Below are positions 1-5,540 of a DNA stretch of 6,184 bases, piece after piece. How positions within the stretch are numbered: the first letter of the stretch is position 1; each line of letters opens with the position of its first letter. The DNA is from an uncultured Synechococcus sp. (GTDB lineage Bacteria; Cyanobacteriota; Cyanobacteriia; PCC-6307; Cyanobiaceae). The stretch is taken from assembly GCA_937930135.1 (NCBI GenBank), contig CALGVO010000028.1, forward strand, positions 1 to 6,184, read 5' to 3'. The notes beneath the pieces are model-generated. The model ran no database searches and was not told the DNA's origin. It saw only the letters and a list, made by a program, of their open reading frames with translations. The position numbers and the translations under genes are program-made.

Positions 1-937
1 CTTGGCGTCGATCCAGAACCACGGCACCGGCCGCAAGGGCATCGGCGCCCGTGACGATCAACCGGTAGGTGAGCGTCACCGCCAGCAGGGGCGCTTCCGG
101 CACCAGCGCACCGAGCCGCAGGATCAGGACCGCCTCAAACACTCCGAGGCCTCCTGGCGCGGCGGGCACAACCAGACCGACAGCCCAGGCGAGTGCAAAG
201 CCCGCCAACCAGAAGCCAGGCGCATGATTGAGGCGCAGGCCGAAGGCCTGCACGCAACACCAGAAACCGGCGAAACGGCAGAACACGAAGAGTAGTTCCA
301 TGCCCAGGGGCACCCAGGGGTAGCCACTACGACCACTCCCCAGGTGCTCAGGATCGAGAGCCTCAAGGCCTTCGGCACCGAAAAAGCGCTGCAACTGCTT
401 CCATTTCCCCCGCTCCAGCCGCTGCAGCAGCGGCTCGCGCCAACGGGGCAGCAGCAGCAGGGCGGGCAGGGGCGCCAGCAGAGCCACACCGGCCTGCCAG
501 CCACCAGCGGGCAGCCAGAGCAGGGCGGCCACGACCATCAACAGGGGCTCCAGCAGCACCGAGGCAAGGGCCCGATTCGTGCCAATCCGAGGCTGCAGTT
601 CCCGCAGGCGATCGACGAAATGCCAGACGCCGCCGGGGAGGTATTTGAGGAGGTTGCTGCGCAGATGCAAGGCCACCAGATCCACAGACTCGGCGCCATG
701 GCCAAGCCAGGCGACCAGCACGCGCCAGGCCAGGGCATTGACCACCAGGCTGGCCCAGCTGAGCCCCAGACCAAGCAGGAGCCACCACCAACTGCGCCCA
801 GCGATCGAAAGCTGTTGAAGCCCGCTGAGATGCCCCGCCAGCGTCCAGGCCACAAAAGTCAGGCTCGCCAGGGTGACCCACAGCCGCAGCCCGCCCGGAA
901 GCGCCGGCTTCCAATCCCGCAGCTTCCACATCACCAT
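1..937 (-). CDS. UPF0104 / flippase-like multi-pass membrane protein, 3' end cut by window edge
   Basis: I translated this minus-strand frame by hand; it is open for 312 codons from ATG 937 to the left edge and does not stop there. The product is strongly hydrophobic, with membrane segments near residues 17-35, 50-77, 124-143, 148-163, 210-232, 240-260 and 283-305. Two motifs match the UPF0104 family (lysylphosphatidylglycerol synthase transmembrane / flippase-like region): N95-LLKYLPGGVWH (95-106) and PGGLGVFEA (261-269), followed by YR at 291-292. Relatives include the flippase half of MprF and archaeal AglD, so a role in moving or modifying a lipid-linked molecule is possible; the substrate here is unknown. 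ATG 937 is chosen because GGAGG lies 7 bases upstream; ATGs at 943 and 931 are in frame, and the 931 one overlaps the larC stop as TGATG. It is the last visible gene of the minus-strand operon. Family assignment is firm, function is not. Confidence 0.85.
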   Translation of the reverse strand, partial: MVMWKLRDWKPALPGGLRLWVTLASLTFVAWTLAGHLSGLQQLSIAGRSWWWLLLGLGLSWASLVVNALAWRVLVAWLGHGAESVDLVALHLRSNLLKYLPGGVWHFVDRLRELQPRIGTNRALASVLLEPLLMVVAALLWLPAGGWQAGVALLAPLPALLLLPRWREPLLQRLERGKWKQLQRFFGAEGLEALDPEHLGSGRSGYPWVPLGMELLFVFCRFAGFWCCVQAFGLRLNHAPGFWLAGFALAWAVGLVVPAAPGGLGVFEAVLILRLGALVPEAPLLAVTLTYRLIVTGADALAAGAVVLDRRQ

Positions 938-2175
938 CGCCATGCCTCCGTGGCTTCAAACCGCGCCGCCTCAGCCAGCACGGTCAGGCGCACCCGATCG
1001 ATCGACTGACCGGCGCTCTGGCTCAGGCGCTGCAACTCATCGTGTTCCACCTTCACGGTGCACTCTCCCCCCGGGCGCCGAACCTGCTTGACGCGCACCG
1101 AGCCCCAGGGGGAAGGGCAATGCCCACCGCGACGCGGCAGCACCCAACGGCCCTGGCGACGCTCGCGCACCCCAAGGGTGGGGCTGCGGGCCAGCCAGAT
1201 CCGCCGCAGGGCCTCCACATCCTGCGGCCAAAGCAAAGCCGCCAGGGCCAGACCCGGACGCCCCTTCTGCATCAAGGCCGGGGTGGTGGTCACCTCCAGG
1301 GCCCCACCCTGACGCAGCGACTCCGCCAGGGCGGCGACATCTTCGGGGCTGGCATCGTCGAGCCAGGCCTCCTGCAGCACCAACTCCTGCCACTGAGCCT
1401 CAGCGGCGTCCATCATCGGCAGCGACGGCGGCTCCAGCCCCACGGCTCGGTCGGTGCGGATCAGCCGCAACAGATTGGGTCGGTCGAGCTGCCGGTGCCC
1501 GAGCCCGACCCCAAGACCCTCCACCGCAAAGGAAGGCCAAGGCGCAAAGCTATCGGCGAGGACCGCCATCAGCGCCAGACCGGTGGGGGTGGTGAGCTCT
1601 CCCTCCGGCTGATCCTCACCTCCCCGGAAGGGAAGGTGATGCTGACGGGCGAGCTCCAGAACGGCGGGAACGGGCACCGGCAACACGCCATGGGCGGTGG
1701 CCACCGTCCCCCGGCCGGCGGGTGGCGGCTGACACAGCAACCGATCCGGAGCCAGATGAGTGATGGCCGCGCAGACACCCACCACGTCCACCAGGCTGTC
1801 GATCGCACCCACTTCATGGAAATGCACCGCCTCTTCGGGCATGCCATGCACCCGCGCTTCTGCTGACGCAAGGGCAGCGAAGACGCGCAACACCCGTTGC
1901 CGCAACGGCTCAGCCAGGGCGGCCGCCTCGAGCTGGGCGCGCAGGTCGCCCCAACAGCGATGGGGCTGGGGGGCGCGGCTGGCCGCCACCTGCAGGCGCA
2001 GACCGCGTAAGCCGCCACTGCTGGCCTCCTCCACCGTCAATTGATACTCCCCCGCCAAGCCCAGAGAGGCCAGGGGCTCCTCCACCACCGCCCTGGGCAC
2101 ACCCAGGTCGAAACAGGCCGCCAGCAGCATGTCTCCAGCCAGACCGGTCGGGCAATCGACCAGCAGATCAGCCAT
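931..2175 (-). CDS. larC: LarC, nickel-pincer cofactor biosynthesis protein (nickel insertion)
   Basis: The 414-residue product is close to the usual LarC length. In lactobacilli LarC is a CTP-dependent nickel-insertion enzyme that completes the nickel-pincer nucleotide cofactor made by LarB and LarE for lactate racemase. N-terminal (LarC1) motifs are GLAGDM (11-16), EARVHG (106-111), HFHEVGAIDSLVDVVG (118-133), HG-LPVPVPA (162-171) and ELTTPTGLAL (193-202). C-terminal (LarC2) motifs are LDDASPED (272-279), MQKGRPG (302-308), TLGVRERR (333-340) and WGSVRVK (357-363). Both parts sit in one frame, unlike the Lactiplantibacillus plantarum gene, which needs a programmed frameshift. The His-rich stretch common before the 'DI' helix in LarC1 is reduced here to PQPHRCWGDL (69-78). 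ATG 2175 follows GGAGG by 6 bases and overlaps the preceding gene by 8 bases. LarA, LarB and LarE are not in this window, so the enzyme it serves is unknown. Confidence 0.93.
   Translation of the reverse strand: MADLLVDCPTGLAGDMLLAACFDLGVPRAVVEEPLASLGLAGEYQLTVEEASSGGLRGLRLQVAASRAPQPHRCWGDLRAQLEAAALAEPLRQRVLRVFAALASAEARVHGMPEEAVHFHEVGAIDSLVDVVGVCAAITHLAPDRLLCQPPPAGRGTVATAHGVLPVPVPAVLELARQHHLPFRGGEDQPEGELTTPTGLALMAVLADSFAPWPSFAVEGLGVGLGHRQLDRPNLLRLIRTDRAVGLEPPSLPMMDAAEAQWQELVLQEAWLDDASPEDVAALAESLRQGGALEVTTTPALMQKGRPGLALAALLWPQDVEALRRIWLARSPTLGVRERRQGRWVLPRRGGHCPSPWGSVRVKQVRRPGGECTVKVEHDELQRLSQSAGQSIDRVRLTVLAEAARFEATEAWRW
945..949 (-). promoter_or_regulatory. Shine-Dalgarno site deciding the start of the UPF0104 gene
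   Basis: GGAGG on the minus strand lies inside the last codons of larC. It is 1 base from the in-frame ATG at 943, 7 bases from ATG 937 and 13 bases from ATG 931. Only 937 has normal spacing, so it is the preferred start. This implies that translation begins while ribosomes are still finishing larC. Confidence 0.5.
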
Positions 2176-2800
2176 GGGCCGCCTCCGTCAGCAGCTGATC
2201 ACGCAACTGCTCGAGCTGGTCACGCTCCCGCCGCAAGTGCTGATCCACCTCCCGCCTGGCGCGCCGCTGCTCCCGCTGGGCCGTGGGCACATCATGGCCG
2301 GAGAGTCCCCAGAGCCGGCCGAGCAGGGCACGATCATCGGCGCCGCCGCGGGCCTGGCCGTAGACCAGGGTCTCCGCAGCGATTCCCGCCTGGAGCACAC
2401 GGCTCCAGCGGCGCAGATCCTCGAGTGAAAGGCGCACGGAATCGGGAAGCTCAAACTCCGTGGCTCCGTTGCTGCGCAGCCCAGCCTGCAGGCAGGCCTT
2501 CGTGCCCACCAGCACGCGCCGGACGGGCATCGCTTCCGCCTGGGCCACCAGCAGATGCCCCGCTTCATGGCAGGCGATTCGCTGCAAACGGGCCCGGCCA
2601 CCCGGAAGGGTTTCCGCCAGAAGGTGGCCACCCAGCCCCTGCCATTGATAAGCATCCAGAGTGAGCCCGAGCAATCCGGCCCCGAGCCCCAGGGCAATCC
2701 AGGCCGGCGACAGGCCCAGCAAAGGACCGAACACGGCGAGACCGGTGGCTCCGGCCACCGCCAGGCCCGCACTGGTGGCAGAAACAGGCGTGGAGGCCAT
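2168..2800 (-). CDS. Small membrane protein with FtsH/M41-like zinc protease site, no AAA domain
   Basis: The product has 210 residues. Two hydrophobic segments (about 10-30 and 34-50) form a membrane hairpin. They are followed by ACHEAGH with the HExxH zinc motif at 78-82, and then AGIAAETLVYGQARGGADD at 138-156. That second block resembles the part of FtsH after its zinc site, which supplies the third metal ligand, so D155 or D156 is the likely third ligand. The tail (about 173-205) is charged, Arg/Glu/Gln-rich and probably a helix or coiled coil. FtsH is about 600 residues with an AAA ATPase; that module is absent here, so the protein would need another way to unfold substrates, or may act as a non-processive or regulatory protein. 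Similar short M41-like proteins are, to my knowledge, found in cyanobacteria and plastids and are poorly characterised. ATG 2800 shares one base with the stop of the upstream gene (TGATG). No good ribosome site is visible, suggesting translational coupling. Confidence 0.8.
   Translation of the reverse strand: MASTPVSATSAGLAVAGATGLAVFGPLLGLSPAWIALGLGAGLLGLTLDAYQWQGLGGHLLAETLPGGRARLQRIACHEAGHLLVAQAEAMPVRRVLVGTKACLQAGLRSNGATEFELPDSVRLSLEDLRRWSRVLQAGIAAETLVYGQARGGADDRALLGRLWGLSGHDVPTAQREQRRARREVDQHLRRERDQLEQLRDQLLTEAAHG
2182..2186 (-). promoter_or_regulatory. Shine-Dalgarno site of larC
   Basis: GGAGG on the minus strand lies 6 bases before ATG 2175 and inside the end of the upstream M41-like gene. 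It supports this start and an 8-base coupled overlap between the two genes. Confidence 0.6.
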
Positions 2801-3429
2801 CAGGCGCGGGCCTGCGGGCGCCTGCTGCGCCCTCCCCCTTTACGAGCCCCGCCCCGCCCCTTGCCACCGCGGGTGGGCATGGGTGCGATCAGCTCGTGGG
2901 ACTCCACGTGCAGCTCCTGCCCCTGACGTCGCACATTGAAGCTGACGAAATGACGCAGCTGATCCAGGGGGATTTCCCCTTTGAGCTGCAGCTTGAACGG
3001 CAGGGGGCGACTGCCATCCGCCCGTGGCTTCTGACGCACTTTCACCACCAGATCACCCGTCTCCGGGCGGGTGTAGATCAATTCGCCGCGGATCGAGAAA
3101 TAGTCGTCACCCTCAGGCAGCGCATCGTCCGAAGCCCCCGGCTGCAGGGTGCTCGGCTCCCAGATCCCGGTGATCTGCAGATGGAGATGGCCCGCATCAC
3201 GGCAGCGGGGGTACACCACCCACAGATGGGGTGCATCCATGGCGAGGTGGCGACGCATGAGCGTGAGCATGCGCCCCAGCACCACCGCCTCCAGCTCCTG
3301 GCCTTCGGCATCGACCAGCACACCACGGGTGAACTGGTCGGCGTCCTCTGGCCTGTAGGTGCCGCGCACGACACCGATGGCCCGGTATTGGAGCGGCTCG
3401 GTGACCGGGGGAATCGGATGGTCGCGCAT
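2800..3429 (-). CDS. Conserved cyanobacterial-type protein of unknown function with basic Gly/Arg-rich tail
   Basis: I do not recognise a named family. From ATG 3429 the product has 209 residues; ATG 3444 and GTG 3492 are in-frame alternatives (214 and 230 residues), and none has a clear ribosome site. 3429 is preferred because the well-ordered part (YRAIGVVRGTYRPED) begins soon after it. The body is a mixed alpha/beta soluble protein with no signal peptide or membrane segment. It contains HLWVVYPRCRD, HLHLQITGIWEP, a central acidic loop, and a strand-rich end (GELIYTRPETGDLVVKVRQK, then PFKLQLKGEIP). The last 23 residues (RGGKGRGGARKGGG, then RSRRPQARA) are almost entirely Gly, Arg, Lys and Ala, which suggests contact with RNA, DNA or ribosomes; that is inference only. 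It is the first gene of the minus-strand operon, and its stop overlaps the M41-like start by one base. Confidence 0.75.
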   Translation of the reverse strand: MRDHPIPPVTEPLQYRAIGVVRGTYRPEDADQFTRGVLVDAEGQELEAVVLGRMLTLMRRHLAMDAPHLWVVYPRCRDAGHLHLQITGIWEPSTLQPGASDDALPEGDDYFSIRGELIYTRPETGDLVVKVRQKPRADGSRPLPFKLQLKGEIPLDQLRHFVSFNVRRQGQELHVESHELIAPMPTRGGKGRGGARKGGGRSRRPQARA

Positions 3430-3523
3430 CAGGAAAAGGGGCATCCACAAGCCCGGATCAACTGTAGCCAGGCCGAGGTGACCATCCCACACTGGTCGGC
3501 GTCAGCGATGCGAATCAACCGTT
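3430..3523. promoter_or_regulatory. Divergent spacer, probable promoters of the minus-strand operon and the TPR gene
   Basis: These 94 bases separate two divergent genes, so promoters for both are expected here. On the minus strand a TACAGT hexamer (plus positions 3461-3466) could be a -10 element; it would place the transcript start near 3454 and favour the ATG starts at 3444 or 3429 over GTG 3492. No convincing -35 element accompanies it. For the plus strand I find no clear -10/-35 pair. No operator-like palindrome or riboswitch is visible. Confidence 0.3.
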
Positions 3524-4369
3524 GTGGCAGGAGGAAGTGGGCGGACGCGTGCATGGAGCCGCTGGATGCTGGTGGCTGGCCTGACGATCGCCGCTGGCGG
3601 TGGCTGGTTGCTCCTCCAGATGGTTCAACCCCCGTCCTTGCAATCCGCCACCCGGGCTCAGCTCGACCAGAAGGTGCAAGACCAGCTCCGACGTCGACGC
3701 CGCGAAGCTCTGCCTCCGGACGAGGAACGGCGCTTGCTGGAGCGCCTGATCGCACTGGGTCGAAGCCGCGACGGCATCGCACTGGTGCAGGACCAACTCA
3801 AGCAGGATCCGAAAGATTGGCGCTGGCGCCTGCTGCTCAGTGAACTGATGCGACGCTCCGGACAGCAGAACGCCGCCGACCGCGAACTGGCCCTGCTGCT
3901 GCGCCTGCATCCCGAGCAGGAGGAGGTTCTCAGGGTGGCGTCTCTGAACGATCTCAACCGCGGCCGCAGCAAGGTGGCGATCGAACGGGTGAAGATCCGC
4001 TTCGAGGCCCGGCCCCCAGGGCAACGCCTCAAACTCGGGCTGCTGCTGGCAGATCTGCAACGCCAATCCGGTCAGGTGAAGGACGCCACCACCACCTATC
4101 AGCAGTTAGCCAAAGAGAATGGTTCGGATCCACGGCCACTGCTGGCCCTGGCCTTGTTACGCCAGGAGCAGGGCCAGGGCGCGGCAGCTCAGGAGCTGCT
4201 GGCTCAGGCGCAACGGCGACAGAGCCCCGAACAAGCCTCGCAGCGCCCCTTGGCCGGCCTGGCCGCTCGCTGGGCCTTGCTGTCGGCGCGGAGCACCACA
4301 AATCTGGAGGCGCTCAAGGCTGGGACAAAGGGCCAGGCTGGGCAGGCGCCTCTGTCTGATACCCCTTGA
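3524..4369 (+). CDS. Membrane-anchored TPR-like repeat protein
   Basis: The product has 281 residues from GTG 3524. A basic N-terminus (R7, R9, R13) precedes one hydrophobic segment (about 14-33), giving a single-pass anchor or uncleaved signal. A highly charged linker follows (QLDQKVQDQLRRRRREALP, 46-64). The rest is helical with TPR-like repeats near 98-131, 134-165, 170-200 and 204-235; the clearest repeat is GLLLADLQRQSGQVKDATTTYQQLAKENGSDP. Such proteins usually scaffold protein complexes; the partner cannot be told from this window. The start is uncertain: GTG 3524 has no ribosome site, whereas ATG 3566 has GGAG 7 bases upstream but would remove the basic N-terminus. The last 18 codons overlap the convergent gene 4314-4640 by 56 bases. 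It stands alone on its strand, with xth starting about 330 bases downstream. Confidence 0.75.
   Translation: MAGGSGRTRAWSRWMLVAGLTIAAGGGWLLLQMVQPPSLQSATRAQLDQKVQDQLRRRRREALPPDEERRLLERLIALGRSRDGIALVQDQLKQDPKDWRWRLLLSELMRRSGQQNAADRELALLLRLHPEQEEVLRVASLNDLNRGRSKVAIERVKIRFEARPPGQRLKLGLLLADLQRQSGQVKDATTTYQQLAKENGSDPRPLLALALLRQEQGQGAAAQELLAQAQRRQSPEQASQRPLAGLAARWALLSARSTTNLEALKAGTKGQAGQAPLSDTP
4307..4352. repeat. Inverted repeat plus short direct repeat in the convergent overlap
   Basis: GAGGCGC (4307-4313) and GCGCCTC (4346-4352) form 7-bp inverted arms around a 32-base loop. Inside the loop AGGCTGGG occurs twice (4317-4324 and 4335-4342). The element covers the 3' ends of both convergent genes. 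The loop is long and no T-run follows, so it is not a classical terminator. A weak shared transcript-end structure is possible; chance in GC-rich DNA is also likely. Confidence 0.3.
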
Positions 4370-4640
4370 GGGCGGCATCGATGGCGTCGGCGGGATCGGT
4401 GGCCTCACTCATGGAGGTCGCCCGCCGCAGACGGTTGATCAGATCCATCGGATTGGTGGCATCCAGCGGACTGGTGCTGTCGTTCTGCCCGGGAAGCGTG
4501 TTGTAGATCTCCCGTTCCTGCGGGGTCTGATAGCCGCCCATGGGGCTCTGGGCACGCGCGGCCTCCACGGCCACAGTCAGTCCTGTCAGGGCGAGTCCCA
4601 GGAGCATGCCGGTCCTGGGCAGCATCTGAACCGCGCGCAT
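4314..4640 (-). CDS. Small exported protein of unknown function
   Basis: The product has 108 residues from ATG 4640. A start at 4736 is also open but would run 38 bases into the divergent xth gene and put 32 extra residues before an obvious signal peptide, so 4640 is preferred. The N-terminus has a basic start (R2, R9), a hydrophobic core (GMLLGLALTGLTVAV, 11-25) and AARAQS, with probable signal-peptidase cleavage near residues 30-31 (ARA|Q). The mature part is about 78 residues, soluble and Asn/Asp/Pro-rich. It includes QTPQEREIYNTLPG (38-51), NPMDLINRLRRATSM (63-77) and TDPADAIDAALKGYQ (81-95), which read like short amphipathic helices. It has one Cys-free chain and no catalytic motif I recognise. 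It probably acts in the periplasm or thylakoid lumen. The 3' end overlaps the convergent TPR gene by 56 bases. The in-frame length, signal peptide and well-placed start support a real gene. Confidence 0.65.
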   Translation of the reverse strand: MRAVQMLPRTGMLLGLALTGLTVAVEAARAQSPMGGYQTPQEREIYNTLPGQNDSTSPLDATNPMDLINRLRRATSMSEATDPADAIDAALKGYQTEAPAQPGPLSQP

Positions 4641-4698
4641 TGTTCTCTGCTTCAGGGACCGCGTAATGCTAAGGGTCACCCAACGAGCCTGAACCTCC
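4641..4698. promoter_or_regulatory. Divergent spacer between the small exported protein gene and xth
   Basis: This 58-base gap should hold promoters for both genes. On the minus strand TAGCAT (plus positions 4666-4671) matches a -10 box at four of six bases and would start transcription about 20 bases before ATG 4640. On the plus strand TTGTTC (4640-4645) and TAATGC (4664-4669), 18 bases apart, form a poor -35/-10 pair for xth. The candidate -10 sites overlap, so the two promoters may interfere. Neither is strong by eye, and xth has no evident ribosome site. Confidence 0.25.
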
Positions 4699-5523
4699 GT
4701 GCGGATCGCCAGCTGGAACGTCAATTCCGTGCGCACCCGCCTCGATCATGTTCTGAACTGGTTGGACGCTGCCCAGCCCGATCTGCTTTGCCTGCAGGAA
4801 ACCAAGGTGGACGACCCCCAGTTCCCGCTGGAGGCCTTCACCAGCCGTGGCTGGCAGGCATCCATTCACGGCCAGAAGGCCTACAACGGTGTTGCCCTGG
4901 TGAGCCGGACGCCCCTCGAGGATGTGCGCCTTGGCTTTTCCGGTGAACTGGCTGACGAGGAGGCCCAGGAACTCGGCGCGCAGAAACGGGTGATCAGCGC
5001 TCTGCTCGATGGCGTGCGCGTGGTGAATCTGTATGTGCCGAACGGATCAAGCCTCAAATCGGACAAGTACCCCTACAAACTGCGTTGGCTCGCCTGCCTG
5101 CAGCGCTATCTCCAGCAGCCGCAGCAGCGGGGTGAGCCCCTCTGCGTGGTCGGCGACTTCAACATCGCCCTCGAATCGCGCGACATCCATGACCCGGATC
5201 GGCTCACCGGCGGCATCATGGCGAGTGAGCCAGAGCGGGCCGCCCTCAACACCGCCCTCTCCGGCAGCCTGCACGATGTTTTCCGGGTGTTTGAACCCGA
5301 CGCAGGGCACTGGAGCTGGTGGGATTACCGCAGCGGCGCCTGGGATCGTGACCGGGGCTGGCGCATCGATCACATCTACCTCGGCGACGAGCTTCTCGCC
5401 CAGGCCCGGGGCTGCGTGATTCACAAACAGGAGCGGGGGCGGGATCAACCCAGTGACCATGCCCCTGTGGTGGTCGATCTCTGCTGGCCCCCAGAGGAGG
5501 ACGGCGACGACTGGAACCTTTAG
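4699..5523 (+). CDS. xth: Exodeoxyribonuclease III (class II AP endonuclease)
   Basis: The 274-residue product is a full-length member of the ExoIII/APE1 family (E. coli XthA has 268 residues). The enzyme cuts DNA 5' to abasic sites and trims 3' blocked ends in base-excision repair, using a divalent metal in the cytoplasm. Family motifs are in order: MRIASWNVNSVR with N7; LCLQETK with metal ligand E34; NLYVPNG with Y112; VVGDFNIA with D153 and N155; WRIDHIYL with D224; and SDHAPVV with D253 and H254. All catalytic residues are present. GTG 4699 is the start because the conserved MRIASWN begins exactly there. The C-terminus ends in an acidic stretch (PPEEDGDDWNL). The stop TAG lies in the first copy of a 15-bp tandem duplication, 11 bases from the stop of the convergent glcD gene. 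Confidence 0.96.
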   Translation: MRIASWNVNSVRTRLDHVLNWLDAAQPDLLCLQETKVDDPQFPLEAFTSRGWQASIHGQKAYNGVALVSRTPLEDVRLGFSGELADEEAQELGAQKRVISALLDGVRVVNLYVPNGSSLKSDKYPYKLRWLACLQRYLQQPQQRGEPLCVVGDFNIALESRDIHDPDRLTGGIMASEPERAALNTALSGSLHDVFRVFEPDAGHWSWWDYRSGAWDRDRGWRIDHIYLGDELLAQARGCVIHKQERGRDQPSDHAPVVVDLCWPPEEDGDDWNL

Positions 5524-5540
5524 AGCTGGAACCTTTAGAA
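5511..5540. repeat. 15-bp tandem duplication carrying the stop codons of xth and glcD
   Basis: CTGGAACCTTTAGAG (5511-5525) is followed directly by CTGGAACCTTTAGAA (5526-5540); 14 of 15 bases are identical. Because 15 is a multiple of three, each gene meets a second stop in its own frame: TAG at 5521-5523 and 5536-5538 for xth, TAA at 5537-5535 and 5522-5520 for glcD. Read-through of xth would add only the residues SWNL after the inserted amino acid. No hairpin terminator is visible in this junction. Confidence 0.9.

Noticed and set aside
363..959. A 198-codon minus-strand frame over the UPF0104 region
   Set aside because: The adjacent minus frame from 937 is open to the edge and gives a coherent membrane protein with UPF0104 motifs; this frame is Ala/Gly/Arg-rich shadow.
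1042..1866. A 274-codon plus-strand open frame antisense to larC
   Set aside because: larC shows family motifs throughout the opposite strand; the antisense product is Gln/Pro/Arg/His-rich low-complexity sequence typical of GC-rich shadow frames.
931..2175. Programmed frameshift in larC as in lactobacilli
   Set aside because: LarC1 and LarC2 motifs are in one uninterrupted frame with no split.
2896..3843. A 315-codon plus-strand open frame running into the TPR gene
   Set aside because: It lies antisense to the operon-leading gene and out of frame with the TPR-like gene, has no recognisable domain and is compositionally a shadow.
4119..4946. A 275-codon plus-strand open frame across the TPR, exported-protein and xth genes
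   Set aside because: It crosses three better-supported genes, including conserved xth motifs in another frame, and has no family signature.
5524..5534. Bidirectional terminator between xth and glcD
   Set aside because: The spacer and flanks form a direct, not inverted, repeat; no GC-rich stem with a T-run is visible on either strand.
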